A DNA stretch of 64,000 nt, from contig CAXXOH010000003.1 in assembly GCA_963675185.2 (NCBI GenBank), positions 1,550,001 through 1,614,000 on the forward strand. The letters run 5' to 3'. Below, piece by piece: positions 34,315 to 44,205 of the stretch. The notes under the pieces were generated by a model. It worked only from the letters and a program-made list of their open reading frames with translations, did no database searches and was not told the DNA's origin. The DNA comes from Ilyobacter_A sp963675185 (lineage in GTDB: Bacteria > Fusobacteriota > Fusobacteriia > Fusobacteriales > Fusobacteriaceae). Position 1 is the first letter of the stretch, and each line of letters opens with the position of its first letter. The position numbers were made by a program, and so were the translations under genes.

Positions 34315-36126
34315 ATGCAAAAAATCAAGAATATAGCAATAATAGCCCATGTAGATCATGGGAAGACAACTTTAGTAGATGCTATGCTTAGGCAATCAGG
34401 GGTATTCAGTGAGCACGAAGCTATAAGTGAGAGGGTAATGGATAGTAACGATTTGGAGAAAGAGAGAGGAATCACTATATTCTCTAAAAATGCCGCCATT
34501 AGATACAAAGATTATAAAATAAATATCGTGGATACACCTGGCCATGCGGATTTCGGTGGTGAGGTTCAGAGGATACTAAAAATGGTGGACTCAGTTCTAC
34601 TTTTAGTAGATGCTTTTGAGGGAGTAATGCCTCAGACTAAATACGTGTTGAAGCAGGCTCTAGAGCATGGATTAAGGCCAATTGTTGTGGTTAATAAAAT
34701 TGACAGACCAAATTCTACTCCGGAAGAGGTAGTGGATTCGGTATTCGATCTTTTCGTTGAACTGGGAGCAAATGATATGCAGCTTGAGTTTCCTGTACTG
34801 TATGCTTCAGCAAAAAATGGTTTTGCAAAGTATAGCTTAGACGACGCTGACGAAAACATGCAGCCGTTGTTTGAGACCATATTGAGCCATGTGGAAGACC
34901 CTGAGGGTGACGCTGATGCACCATTTCAAATGCTAGTTACTAACATAGCTCCGGACAACTATCTTGGAAAACTTGGTACAGGAAGAATACACAATGGAGT
35001 ATTAAACAAGAATGAGGAAGTAACCCTTATAAAAAGAGACGGGGGACTTTTAAACTACAAGGTTACGAGAATATTCGGGTACGAGGGTCTAAAAAGAGTT
35101 GAGATGGAAAAAGCTGTTTGTGGAGATATAGTGACAATAGCTGGGCTTGAAAAAATTGATATTGGGGAAACAGTTGCAGATAGGCAAAACCCTATGGCAC
35201 TTCCTATTATAGATATAGATGAGCCGACTCTAGCGATGAGATTTATGGTAAATGACTCTCCGTTTGTGGGAAGGGATGGTAAATTTGTAACATCTAGAAA
35301 TATTTGGGATAGGTTACAAAAAGAGCTTGAGCACAATGTAAGTATGAAGGTGGAAGAGACAGAATCTGCAGATGCCTTCACTGTAAAAGGTAGAGGAGAA
35401 CTTCAGCTTTCTATACTTATTGAAAATATGAGAAGAGAAGGGTTTGAACTTCAGGTTGCAAAGCCACAGGTTATATTAAAAGATATAGACGGCGTTAAAT
35501 GTGAACCGATAGAACTTGCCATAATAGATGTTGCAGATGAATACGTTGGGGTAGTTATAGAAAAGCTCGGGCTTAGAAAAGGCGAGATGATAAACATGAT
35601 ACAGGGTACCGACGGATATACAAGAGTTGAGTTTAAGGTGCCTGCGAGGGGTCTGATAGGCTTTAGAAACGAGTTCATGACAGAAACAAGGGGAACAGGT
35701 ATACTAAATCATTCGTTTTATGATTATGAGCCTTACAGAGGAGAAGTTCCTACAAGAACAAGAGGAGTTCTAATCTCAATTGATTCAGGAACAGCAACTG
35801 CATATTCACTAGGAAATCTTCAAGACAGGGGGGTACTTTTCGCTGCACCTGGGCTAGAAGTGTATGAGGGAATGATAATCGGTGAGCACTCTAGGGAGAA
35901 CGACCTTACAGTAAACGTAACTAGAGGGAAACAGCTTACGAATATGAGAGCTTCCGGGTCTGATGCGTCTGTCAAATTAGCTCCTCCAAGAGAGTTTACT
36001 TTGGAGCAGGCATTGGAGTATATAGCTGATGACGAGCTTGTGGAAGTAACTCCTGCAAGCATAAGAATGAGAAAAAAAATACTGCAAGAAGGTATGAGGA
36101 AAAGGTCTCAAAGAGCTTCTAAATAA
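34315..36126 (+). CDS. typA: Translational GTPase TypA/BipA
   Basis: 603 residues: G1 AHVDHGKTT, G2 with ERGITI, G3 DTPGHADFG, G4 NKIDRP, then the elongation-factor domains II, III and V and the TypA-specific C-terminal domain (RASGSDASVKLAPPREFTLEQALEYI). Ribosome-associated GTPase used in 50S assembly and stress conditions. Standard length. AAAGGGGAAAA before the ATG; a strong terminator follows. Confidence 0.97.
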   Translation: MQKIKNIAIIAHVDHGKTTLVDAMLRQSGVFSEHEAISERVMDSNDLEKERGITIFSKNAAIRYKDYKINIVDTPGHADFGGEVQRILKMVDSVLLLVDAFEGVMPQTKYVLKQALEHGLRPIVVVNKIDRPNSTPEEVVDSVFDLFVELGANDMQLEFPVLYASAKNGFAKYSLDDADENMQPLFETILSHVEDPEGDADAPFQMLVTNIAPDNYLGKLGTGRIHNGVLNKNEEVTLIKRDGGLLNYKVTRIFGYEGLKRVEMEKAVCGDIVTIAGLEKIDIGETVADRQNPMALPIIDIDEPTLAMRFMVNDSPFVGRDGKFVTSRNIWDRLQKELEHNVSMKVEETESADAFTVKGRGELQLSILIENMRREGFELQVAKPQVILKDIDGVKCEPIELAIIDVADEYVGVVIEKLGLRKGEMINMIQGTDGYTRVEFKVPARGLIGFRNEFMTETRGTGILNHSFYDYEPYRGEVPTRTRGVLISIDSGTATAYSLGNLQDRGVLFAAPGLEVYEGMIIGEHSRENDLTVNVTRGKQLTNMRASGSDASVKLAPPREFTLEQALEYIADDELVEVTPASIRMRKKILQEGMRKRSQRASK

Positions 36127-36132
36127 ACTATG

Positions 36133-36170
36133 TTTCAGGCGGCGTATATACGCCGCCTGAAAATTTTATA
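36133..36170 (+). terminator. Terminator of typA
   Basis: Palindrome TTTCAGGCGGCG / CGCCGCCTGAAA around TATATA, followed by ATTTTATA. 12 perfect pairs, half of them GC. Confidence 0.9.
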
Positions 36171-36255
36171 TATTAAGTAAATTCAGAGTAATTCTTGACT
36201 GTTAGATGAAACTGTAGTAATAAAGTAGTCGATAGCTGAGTTTGGGGGCGGGTAT

Positions 36256-37890
36256 ATGAATATAATTTCTATGACAAATAGTATAGTTAGCTGGACAAAA
36301 CCCAATATTTTTCGCAGAACTTTACTAATTATATCGATAATTTTAGTGCAGTTATTACTATGTTTGGGAGTTTACAGTACTGGCGGGACAAAATCTTCAT
36401 GCGCTTACTTAATGCTGTTGACCGTAACTGCGGCTTCTTTTTTCTTTGGTACCTATGGAGGGATAGGTTTTGGTGCTACAGCCGGGATAATTTTAGGACC
36501 ATTTATGCCAATGGATACAGTTTTCATGGTGATGCAGACCTCCTATAACTGGATTTTCAGGCTGGGTTTTTACATGATATTTGGCTTGGTATCTGGAAGT
36601 ATAATAGAATACCTCTTAAAAACACTGGAGAGGTTAAAAACAGTAACCCTCTACAATCCATTGACAAAGCTACCGAATAGAAAATATTTTGAAAATATGG
36701 GAGTAATTTCAGGTTCTGAGATCTATTTTGCTGTCTTGAAGATTGAGGACTACAGCGATGCTTTAGAAAGCTTTGGCTATGATTTTGCGACGGAACTTGT
36801 AGAAAAAGTTTCAGGCGTACTAAGTGGAATTTTCAATAGAGGAAAGGCGGAGACTGTTTTTCATTTAGAAGAAAATAAATTTGGAGTGGTTTTTTCTGGA
36901 GCAGATGAGAAAAGTAAGATAAGGGAGTGTATAAAAAGGATAAAAAAACCTGTAGAGGTGAATAATACAGAGTACTTACCGCAGATTTTTATGGGTATAG
37001 CAAGTTATAATGGCGACAACTCACAGGTTATAAGGGCCGCAGAGATGGCGAGGAGATTTGCTAGAAAAAACCTTCGTCGTTACCACGTTTATACGCCAGA
37101 AATAAATATTCAGACTGATGAAAATTTGAAGCTCTCCGGTGATATAGTCAAAGCTTTGCATAAAAAGGAGTTTTTTTTGGCCTATCATCCAAAAGTTGAT
37201 TTGTCCACCGGGAGTTTAGAAGGAGCTGAGGTACTTTTACGGTGGCTACACCCAGAAAAAGGACTGATACCTCCAGGCAAATTTATACCCTACATCGAGA
37301 AGACCACACTGATTTACGAGCTCACTCAATATATTTTAAGAACTGCACTTACTTCGATAAATAAGCTAAAACAGCATGGAATTAATTTTAACATTTCCAT
37401 AAATATTCCCTTAAAATTAATAGAAAATCCGGGTTTTTTAAAATTTATCAGGGCATTAAAAAAATCAGGTTTTTCTTTAGATAGTATAGAATTTGAGATC
37501 CTCGAAAGGGATTTTGTTGAAAACTTCGAAAGAATAGCCTCTATTATGCACTCCATAAAAAATATGGGCATTAAATTTTCACTGGATGATTTTGGAACAG
37601 GGTATTCAACTATCTCGTATATGCAGCAACTGCCGTTTGATAAGATAAAAATCGATAGGATGTTTATAGATGGCATAGAAAATAGCCAGGAGAAACGCGA
37701 CCTAGTGCTTTCTACTATAGAAATAGGACACCTCCTTGGAATGGAGGTAGTGGCGGAAGGTGTGGAGACAAAAGAGGCGTTAAACCTCCTAAAAAGAATG
37801 AATTGCGACCATGCACAAGGATTTTATTTCACAAAGCCATTAGGCTATGATGAGTTTATTTCGTGGTGTAACCACTATAAAAATAACTAA
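36256..37890 (+). CDS. Membrane EAL-domain protein with degenerate GGDEF
   Basis: 544 residues: about four membrane helices in the first 120 residues, a GGDEF-like domain (about 130-285) that keeps NPLTKLPNRKYF but has EENKF in place of GGDEF, and an EAL domain (about 290-540). The EAL motif reads EVL (GAEVLLRW), while other phosphodiesterase residues are present: the Asn in NISINIPL, the Glu in EFEILERD, DDFGTGYS, EVVAEGVE and the Gln in AQGFYFTKPL. Probably a c-di-GMP phosphodiesterase with a regulatory GGDEF relic. GGGGGCGGG precedes the ATG. Confidence 0.85.
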   Translation: MNIISMTNSIVSWTKPNIFRRTLLIISIILVQLLLCLGVYSTGGTKSSCAYLMLLTVTAASFFFGTYGGIGFGATAGIILGPFMPMDTVFMVMQTSYNWIFRLGFYMIFGLVSGSIIEYLLKTLERLKTVTLYNPLTKLPNRKYFENMGVISGSEIYFAVLKIEDYSDALESFGYDFATELVEKVSGVLSGIFNRGKAETVFHLEENKFGVVFSGADEKSKIRECIKRIKKPVEVNNTEYLPQIFMGIASYNGDNSQVIRAAEMARRFARKNLRRYHVYTPEINIQTDENLKLSGDIVKALHKKEFFLAYHPKVDLSTGSLEGAEVLLRWLHPEKGLIPPGKFIPYIEKTTLIYELTQYILRTALTSINKLKQHGINFNISINIPLKLIENPGFLKFIRALKKSGFSLDSIEFEILERDFVENFERIASIMHSIKNMGIKFSLDDFGTGYSTISYMQQLPFDKIKIDRMFIDGIENSQEKRDLVLSTIEIGHLLGMEVVAEGVETKEALNLLKRMNCDHAQGFYFTKPLGYDEFISWCNHYKNN

Positions 37891-37918
37891 AAATCTGGAT
37901 ACCATAATTTAAATTTTG

Positions 37919-37957
37919 CAAAAAAGAGCCAAAACTTTAATTTTAGGCTCTTTTTTA
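37919..37957 (+). terminator. Terminator after the EAL gene
   Basis: AAAAAGAGCC / GGCTCTTTTTT with a 15-base loop whose AAA and TTT can extend the stem. Confidence 0.85.
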
Positions 37958-38038
37958 TTTTACAAAATCTTTGTTATTTTGAAAGGATTATAAAATATAA
38001 GAAAGTATATTATAGTAACAAGCAAAGGGGTGAGGTAG

Positions 38039-39349
38039 ATGAGGAAAAAATACATATTAGATACCAACGTACTTATCCACGATCCGAATTCGATTTTTAA
38101 TTTTGAGGACAACGAAGTCATACTTCCGATACATGTCATAGAAGAGGTGGATAAATTAAAGAGAAACCAAGGGGATGTAGGAAGTTCTGCTAGAATTGTG
38201 TCTAGAAATATAGATAAGCTCAGGGAAAAATCCTGCTTATCCAGCGGAGTTCAGCTAGAAAATGGAGGATTTCTAAAAGTAGAAATAAAAGGTGATCTGA
38301 AGAAACTTCCAAGCCTTTTGAGGACTGATATTGTAGACAATAGGATATTAGCAGTTGCCTTGACAATAAGGGATGAATTTCCTGAAGAGAGGGTAGTCCT
38401 TATATCGAAAGATATAAACATGAGGATAAAAGCTGACGCCCTAGGACTCGATGTGCAGGATTATGAAACCAATAAAATAGATATCTCAGAGTTGTATGAA
38501 GGAAAAATTACGATTGAGACCCCAATTGAGGTGTATAATAGATATATAAAGTCAGGTAAAATGAAGCCGGAAGAGTTGATGGAAAGTGAACCTCTACCAA
38601 ATGAGTTCATCAACTTTAAGCAAGAAGATAAAGAAGCTTTCGGTATGTACAACAAGTCAAGGAAAAGGATAGAGAGACTGAAATATGGTGATATAAGTGC
38701 ATGGGGTATAAGGGCTAAAAATACTGAACAGAGCTTTGCATTTGAGATGCTTATGGATCCGGATATAAAACTGGTGACCCTTGTTGGAAAAGCAGGTACT
38801 GGAAAGACACTCATTGCCCTTGCAAGCGGGTTGGAACAGGTTGTAGAGAGAAAAATCTATAAAAAACTCTACGTAGCAAGACCCATAATACCTATGGGGA
38901 AGGATATAGGTTATTTGCCTGGAAGTGAAAAAGATAAGCTAAAACCTTGGATGCAGCCGATATACGACAATTTTGATTTCATAACCGAAAGCAAGGAGGA
39001 CAAGGCTGGAGAAAAGGTAATATACGGTCTTGAGACCATGGGGCTACTTAAGGTAGAGGCGCTTACCTATATAAGGGGAAGGTCTATACCAGGAGGATTC
39101 TTGATAATTGATGAGGCCCAAAACCTCACCCCGCATGAAGTTAAAACTATAGTTACGAGAGCTGGAGAAAACACAAAGATAGTTTTTACAGGTGACCCGT
39201 ATCAGATAGATAATCCATACCTTGACTCAAACAGTAACGGACTCACATACCTTGCCGAAAGGATGAAAGGGGAGGAGATAGCAGGACATATAACCCTAAT
39301 TAAGGGTGAAAGATCACCTTTGGCGGAGATAGCAGCGAGATTACTATAG
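38039..39349 (+). CDS. PhoH-family protein with N-terminal PIN domain
   Basis: 436 residues. N-terminal PIN nuclease domain (about 1-130: YILDTNVLIHDP, the Glu of IEEVDKLK, DNRILAVA with further acidic ligands), then a PhoH ATPase (about 215-435) with P-loop LVGKAGTGKT, RPIIPMGKDIGYLPG and Walker B FLIIDEAQNLTP. The PIN-PhoH fusion (YlaK/PhoH2-like) has been described as an RNA helicase/nuclease in mycobacteria. ATG follows GGGGTGAGG. Confidence 0.9.
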   Translation: MRKKYILDTNVLIHDPNSIFNFEDNEVILPIHVIEEVDKLKRNQGDVGSSARIVSRNIDKLREKSCLSSGVQLENGGFLKVEIKGDLKKLPSLLRTDIVDNRILAVALTIRDEFPEERVVLISKDINMRIKADALGLDVQDYETNKIDISELYEGKITIETPIEVYNRYIKSGKMKPEELMESEPLPNEFINFKQEDKEAFGMYNKSRKRIERLKYGDISAWGIRAKNTEQSFAFEMLMDPDIKLVTLVGKAGTGKTLIALASGLEQVVERKIYKKLYVARPIIPMGKDIGYLPGSEKDKLKPWMQPIYDNFDFITESKEDKAGEKVIYGLETMGLLKVEALTYIRGRSIPGGFLIIDEAQNLTPHEVKTIVTRAGENTKIVFTGDPYQIDNPYLDSNSNGLTYLAERMKGEEIAGHITLIKGERSPLAEIAARLL

Positions 39350-39376
39350 TGGTTTTTCACTATATTAGTGTTTTTA
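39345..39376 (+). terminator. Weak hairpin after the PhoH gene
   Basis: TATAGTG / CACTATA with GTTTTT loop, then TTAGTGTTTTT. It overlaps the stop codon. AT-rich, so termination strength is doubtful. Confidence 0.45.
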
Positions 39377-39397
39377 GAGTGTATAGGAGGTTAATAT

Positions 39398-40438
39398 ATG
39401 AAGAGAAAACTATTTATAGCTGCTTTATTGATAGTTGGTTCGGCGGCTTACGCTAACGATTTTGAAATTAAACTCGGTGCTGATGTATTCAGGGATTTGA
39501 CAAAAAATCAGTATGACAGTGAGGCTGTCAACTTAGATCCAGGTTACAGCATAGGAGCGGAGTACCTTATAGATACAGGGTCTGACTTTAAATTTGGTAT
39601 AGGTTCTGAGTATAAAAGCCAAATAAAGGGGAACACTACCAACTACAGCGCACACTCTGCGGTACCTATATATTTATTGGGTAGATATGGTTTAGATGAT
39701 GATTTTTACTTGGTAGGTAGAGCTGGATGGGCATTAAATAGTGATGAAGGAGTTGATATAGAAAAAACAGATGATGGATTATATCTTGGTGTAGGTTTGG
39801 GGAAAGAGTTGACAAAAAGGATAAATGTAGAATTGATGTATGAGGGATCTGACTACGAGTATGAAACAGCTACAGACAATGTTGACGGATGGTACAGCGT
39901 TGTCTCATTGAAATTTGGAGTAAAATTGGGGGCTGTTGGAGAGGAACCTGAATATATTGTAGAAGAACCAATGGTTGTTGAGGAACCTGAACCTGTTGTT
40001 GAAGAGATTGTGGTTCCTAAAGAAACCGTGGTTGAAGAGGTAATAGAAGAACCTGTTGTGGCACCTATACCTGAAATGTTATTAATGGGATTCCCATTAG
40101 AACCTGGTTTTGAATTCGATAAGTATGACCTTCATCCTGATGCAAAAGTGCAGGCAATGGAAACTTCTGAAGCTTTAAAAGGAAGAAACGGAAAACTTAT
40201 AATTGAAGGACATACTGACAGTACAGGATCAGAAGCATACAACATGAAGCTTTCTCAAAAACGTGCCGATGCAGCTAAGGCTGAATTCGAGAACTACTTA
40301 GCGGGGGAAAATATCGAAATAGTTACAGAGGCTAAAGGTGAAACAATGCCTATAGCTGACAACTCGATCATAGAGGGAAGAAGAGCAAATAGGAGAGTTG
40401 AAGTCAGATTTGAACCTGTAGTAGAAGATATGCAATAA
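39398..40438 (+). CDS. OmpA-family outer membrane protein
   Basis: 346 residues: signal peptide (MKRKLFIAALLIVGSAAYA), an eight-strand-type beta-barrel (about 22-180, aromatic-alternating strands ending in VVSLKFGVKL), an acidic Glu/Val/Pro linker of repeated VVEEP units (about 185-228), and a peptidoglycan-binding OmpA C-terminal domain (about 235-340) with LIIEGHTDSTGSEAYN, LSQKRADAAK and EGRRANRRVEV. Direct proof of a diderm envelope. Own transcription unit with AGGAGG and a strong terminator; probably abundant. Confidence 0.95.
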   Translation: MKRKLFIAALLIVGSAAYANDFEIKLGADVFRDLTKNQYDSEAVNLDPGYSIGAEYLIDTGSDFKFGIGSEYKSQIKGNTTNYSAHSAVPIYLLGRYGLDDDFYLVGRAGWALNSDEGVDIEKTDDGLYLGVGLGKELTKRINVELMYEGSDYEYETATDNVDGWYSVVSLKFGVKLGAVGEEPEYIVEEPMVVEEPEPVVEEIVVPKETVVEEVIEEPVVAPIPEMLLMGFPLEPGFEFDKYDLHPDAKVQAMETSEALKGRNGKLIIEGHTDSTGSEAYNMKLSQKRADAAKAEFENYLAGENIEIVTEAKGETMPIADNSIIEGRRANRRVEVRFEPVVEDMQ

Positions 40439-40470
40439 AAAAAGGATGCAGCTGCATCCTTTTTTTATTG
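40437..40470. terminator. Terminator between ompA and guanine deaminase genes
   Basis: GGATGCAGCTGCATCC palindrome within A and T runs; serves the convergent genes on both strands. Confidence 0.9.
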
Positions 40471-40477
40471 TAATGAC

Positions 40478-41770
40478 TCAAATAATTTTATTTTTCGGGA
40501 ACGGTTCTTCTACCAAATTCCCGCAAACATATCTATGAATAATATTTCGATCGTCCCCTCTATAGATGACTTTTTGGATTCTTTCCTCCAGGGAGAGCTC
40601 CGCTATTCCAAAGCAGGAGTCGTCTATAACAAGGGCATCAAATTCATATCCCTTTTCAAAGCTTCCCACATTTCCAAAAAAACTTCCGCCACCCTTTGTA
40701 GCTAAATAAAAAGCTTCTGCCGTGCTAAGAAAATTTAATTTTTTTTTGGATTCCATCCATACTATTTTAGACAGTTGTATGGCAGAAACCATAATATCCA
40801 GCATAGAACAGCTATTGCCAGCACCTATGTCGGTGCCTAGAGCAACGAGGATACCCTCGTTCAAAAATTTCCTGATAGGCATTATGCCGCTGCCAAGATT
40901 TAGATTAGAGTTAGGGCAGTGTACAGCAAAAACACCCCTACATTTCATGAGGCTTCTTTCTTTGTCGCTGGAATGCACACAATGAGCCATAAGTGTGGGC
41001 CTCTGACCGAAAAGACCGAACTGATCGTATACCGCGCCGTAGCTAGGCGATTTCGGGTAGAGTTTTTTCACCCAGCTGATCTCGTCTAGGTTTTCGGATA
41101 AGTGAGATTGTACTGGAATATTATATTTTTTAGACAGCCCAGCCACTCCTTTAAGTAGATTTTCTGAAGAGGTAGGAATAAACCTGGGGGTTATTATTGG
41201 TTTTACCAAGTGAGATTTCTTTAGATATTTTTTCAAGAGATATTCTGTATCCTCTAGCGAGGTGTAGGTGTCCTCCGATAAAAATTCTGGGGTGTTTATG
41301 TCCATATTAACCTTTCCTACAAAGGCACCCAATCCGCTTTTTATAAAAAGATCCATCAAAAGATCCGTGGATTCCCTATGCAGGGTAGCCCATACCGCCG
41401 ATCTGGTGGAGCCGTTTTTCCAAAGTTCATTTATGAAATTTTTATAAGTCTTATTAGCATACGCCAAATTCTTAAACTTTTTTTCCTCGGGGAATGTGTA
41501 TGAGAAAAGCCAGGGCACCAGTTCTTTGTCCATACCGATGCCAGTATGGTTGAATTGCGAAGCATGACAGTGCAGATCGTTTAAACCAGGTATTATAAGC
41601 ATATTCCCGTAATCAGTAACAGCACTCCTATTATATTTTTCTGGAAGAACATTAGAGCACTCCTGTACTATACCATTTTTTATAACTATGTAGCCATTTT
41701 CAATGGTGTTAAAACCTTTTGAAGTTTCTGTATAAATGATGTTACCCTTTAAGATTTTTAAATCTATCAT
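40478..41770 (-). CDS. guaD: Guanine deaminase-like amidohydrolase
   Basis: 430 residues of the metal-dependent amidohydrolase superfamily: metal site PGLNDLHCHASQ, His in VQSHLSEN, MAHCVH and the Asp in ALGTDIGAGNS; PNSNLNLGSGIMPIR and the IDDSC tail are typical of guanine deaminase. Converts guanine to xanthine and ammonia, fitting the purine salvage genes elsewhere in the window. ATG 41770 has GGAG nine bases before; the TTG at 41785 is not needed. Other aminohydrolases of the family are possible. Confidence 0.85.
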   Translation of the reverse strand: MIDLKILKGNIIYTETSKGFNTIENGYIVIKNGIVQECSNVLPEKYNRSAVTDYGNMLIIPGLNDLHCHASQFNHTGIGMDKELVPWLFSYTFPEEKKFKNLAYANKTYKNFINELWKNGSTRSAVWATLHRESTDLLMDLFIKSGLGAFVGKVNMDINTPEFLSEDTYTSLEDTEYLLKKYLKKSHLVKPIITPRFIPTSSENLLKGVAGLSKKYNIPVQSHLSENLDEISWVKKLYPKSPSYGAVYDQFGLFGQRPTLMAHCVHSSDKERSLMKCRGVFAVHCPNSNLNLGSGIMPIRKFLNEGILVALGTDIGAGNSCSMLDIMVSAIQLSKIVWMESKKKLNFLSTAEAFYLATKGGGSFFGNVGSFEKGYEFDALVIDDSCFGIAELSLEERIQKVIYRGDDRNIIHRYVCGNLVEEPFPKNKII

Positions 41771-41990
41771 GCTTATCAGCTCCAATACAAATTCAAGTTT
41801 ATTTACTAATAGTAACGCTGGTAGAAGCTTAAACTTTAAAAAAGTTATACTGTAGTCTAATTAGGGTATACCGTAACAAGTTAGAAAACCTTTTTTTACG
41901 CTGAAGTTTAGAGGAAAACAGCGTGTTTACAAAATATTGTAATTGTGTTAGAATTACTTGGTAAATAAAAATTTTAGGAGGAAGTATTAG

Positions 41991-43085
41991 ATGATAGGAA
42001 TAGGTATAGTTGGGCTTCCTAACGTCGGGAAGTCTACCCTTTTTAATGCGATTACAAAAGCGGGTGCGGCTGAGGCTGCAAACTACCCATTTTGTACGAT
42101 AGAGCCAAACGTCGGGATGGTTACGGTTCCAGACTCAAGACTAGAGGAGTTGTCTAAGATTATAAATCCTCAAAGAGTTATGCATGCTACAGTTGAGTTT
42201 GTTGATATAGCCGGACTTGTTAAAGGTGCCTCAAGAGGCGAGGGGCTTGGAAATAAGTTTTTGTCTAATATAAGAAATACCGTTGCTATATGCCAGGTTG
42301 TAAGGTGTTTTGAAGACACAAATGTGGTGCATGTGGATGGTAGTGTAGACCCTATAAGGGATATAGAGGTAATAAATGCTGAGCTTATACTTTCTGATCT
42401 TGAGACTGTGGAAAGGGCAATACAAAAGCAGGCGAAATTGGTCAGGGGTAAAAACAAGGAAGCTATCGCGGCGATGCCTATACTGGAAAAGTGTAAGGAA
42501 CATCTAGAAAATTCTGGACTACTTAAAACTATGAATTTTACAGATGAAGAAAAGGAGCTTATTAAGGTATATCAATTTTTAACTGTAAAACCTATGATGT
42601 ATGCTGCAAACGTGAGCGAAGAAGAGTTATCTACAGGTAACGAATATGTCGAAAAAGTTAGGGAATATGCAGCAGAGCATGGATCTGAAGTCGTAATAGT
42701 TTCGGCTAAAGTAGAGGCTGAACTTGCTGAGATGGAGGAAGAGGACAAGCAGATGTTTTTGGATGAGCTCGGTGTAGATGAGCCTGGACTGAGCAGACTT
42801 ATAAGGGCAGGCTACAAGCTTCTAGGACTGCAAACTTACTTTACTGCTGGAGTAAAAGAGGTAAGGGCATGGACTATAAAAATAGGTGATACTGCGCCTA
42901 AAGCTGCAGGAGAGATACACACCGACTTTGAAAAAGGTTTCATAAGGGCTAAGGTAGTTTCTTACGATGACTTTATAAAGAACAAAGGTTGGAAGGGTGC
43001 TCAAGAGAGCGGGGTCCTTAGACTAGAGGGGAAAGAGTATATAGTAAAAGATGGAGATCTTATGGAATTCCTATTCAATGTTTAA
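41991..43085 (+). CDS. ychF: Redox-regulated ATPase/GTPase YchF
   Basis: 364 residues: G1 GIVGLPNVGKST, G3 DIAGLVKGASRGEGLGN, the NVSEEE variant of G4 that gives ATP preference, a coiled-coil insertion and the C-terminal TGS domain (AWTIKIGDTAPKAAGEIHTDFEKGFIRAKVVSYDDF). Obg-family, ribosome-associated, universally conserved. AGGAGG before the ATG; terminator after. Confidence 0.96.
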   Translation: MIGIGIVGLPNVGKSTLFNAITKAGAAEAANYPFCTIEPNVGMVTVPDSRLEELSKIINPQRVMHATVEFVDIAGLVKGASRGEGLGNKFLSNIRNTVAICQVVRCFEDTNVVHVDGSVDPIRDIEVINAELILSDLETVERAIQKQAKLVRGKNKEAIAAMPILEKCKEHLENSGLLKTMNFTDEEKELIKVYQFLTVKPMMYAANVSEEELSTGNEYVEKVREYAAEHGSEVVIVSAKVEAELAEMEEEDKQMFLDELGVDEPGLSRLIRAGYKLLGLQTYFTAGVKEVRAWTIKIGDTAPKAAGEIHTDFEKGFIRAKVVSYDDFIKNKGWKGAQESGVLRLEGKEYIVKDGDLMEFLFNV

Positions 43086-43096
43086 AATATTAATTT

Positions 43097-43130
43097 GGGG
43101 GACTTGCTTGACAAGTCCCTTTATTTTTAT
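43097..43130 (+). terminator. Terminator of ychF
   Basis: GGGACTTG / CAAGTCCC with CTTGA loop, followed by TTTATTTTTATT. Confidence 0.9.
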
Positions 43131-43170
43131 TAAAATATTAGGATAATTGTAAATAATAGGGGGGATAAAC

Positions 43171-43794
43171 TTGGAGATAAAAAATTTTGTTTTAGGCGGC
43201 ATGTCCACAAATGCATATTTGGTGTGGGAAAATAAGCAAGATGCAACCCTTTTTGATATAGGCGGAGAAAACCTAAAGCCTTTAATAGATTTTTTGGAAG
43301 AGAATAGAATAGTCTTAAAAAGAGTTGTATTCACTCACGGACACTATGACCATATAGGCGGACTCATGAAGCTTTTAGAGTACAAAATGGACATCGATTT
43401 GTATATAGGGTACGAAGACAAGGAGTTCTTATACAACTCTAACCTGAGCCTTTCATCACAAATTATGGGGAGTGAATTCCAGCTCGGAAAAGATAAAAAA
43501 ATAATCACCCTAAAAGAGGGGGATACAGTTGCAGGATTTTTCGTGATAGATACCCCGGGGCATACAAAGGGGAGCAAATGCTTCTATAGCGAGACAAATA
43601 AAGTAATGATAAGCGGGGATACCCTTTTTAATATGGGTTACGGAAGGGTCGACCTTCCTACTGGAAGTTATGAGGATATAGTGAGGAGCCTTAACAAAAT
43701 ATGTAAAAATTATCCTGCGGAAACCGTTGTATATCCTGGGCATAACGGAATGACTAAGCTTGGAGTTGAGAGAAAAAACCTCTTTGGGGAGTAA
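43171..43794 (+). CDS. MBL-fold metallohydrolase (glyoxalase II-like)
   Basis: 207 residues with the metallo-beta-lactamase metal motifs FTHGHYDHIGG, a further His in DTPGHTKGS, Asp in ISGDTLF and the last His in VYPGHNG. Resembles the small YcbL/GloB-like hydrolases that cleave thioesters; the exact substrate cannot be told. The start is TTG 43171 behind GGGGGG. With the decayed glyoxalase I gene at 7819, a complete glyoxalase pathway is not shown here. Confidence 0.88.
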   Translation: MEIKNFVLGGMSTNAYLVWENKQDATLFDIGGENLKPLIDFLEENRIVLKRVVFTHGHYDHIGGLMKLLEYKMDIDLYIGYEDKEFLYNSNLSLSSQIMGSEFQLGKDKKIITLKEGDTVAGFFVIDTPGHTKGSKCFYSETNKVMISGDTLFNMGYGRVDLPTGSYEDIVRSLNKICKNYPAETVVYPGHNGMTKLGVERKNLFGE

Positions 43795-43909
43795 TATTGA
43801 CGCTAACGTTTGACATGAATTACCTGTTTATAGTATAATATGTAATAATGATGAGGTTATAATATGTAGTAATGTGAAAGTATTAATATATGGCAAGGAG
43901 CAGATACTG

Positions 43910-44185
43910 ATGAAAATGGAAAGAGCGATATTATTGTTGAAAATGATGTCTAATCCAATAAGATTAGGGATATTAGACGTCCTAGTTAAAAAGGGTGGAG
44001 AGAATATCTGTGTCGGGCAGATAGAAGAGATGCTAAACATATCTCAATCAAGTGTCAGCCAGCACTTGGCCCATTTAAGGAATTCTGGGTTTATAACCTG
44101 CGATAAATTTGGGAAAAAAGTCTGCTACAGTATAGCGGATGAGGCTGTTATAAGAGTCTTGAGAAGCTTAGATTTAGAAGATTAA
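43910..44185 (+). CDS. ArsR-family transcriptional regulator
   Basis: 91 residues: winged helix with MSNPIRLGILDVLV and the recognition helix SQSSVSQHLAHLRNSGFI. The usual metal motif ELCVCDL is here NICVGQI, retaining only the first Cys; further Cys are at ITCDK and KVCYS, so a thiol-redox sensor is possible. ATG 43910 lies nine bases after AAGGAG; a longer frame from 43874 lacks a ribosome site. Directly upstream of, and probably controlling, the thioredoxin reductase-like gene. Confidence 0.85.
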   Translation: MKMERAILLLKMMSNPIRLGILDVLVKKGGENICVGQIEEMLNISQSSVSQHLAHLRNSGFITCDKFGKKVCYSIADEAVIRVLRSLDLED

Positions 44186-44205
44186 TTTAGAGAGAGATGA
44201 TTCTT

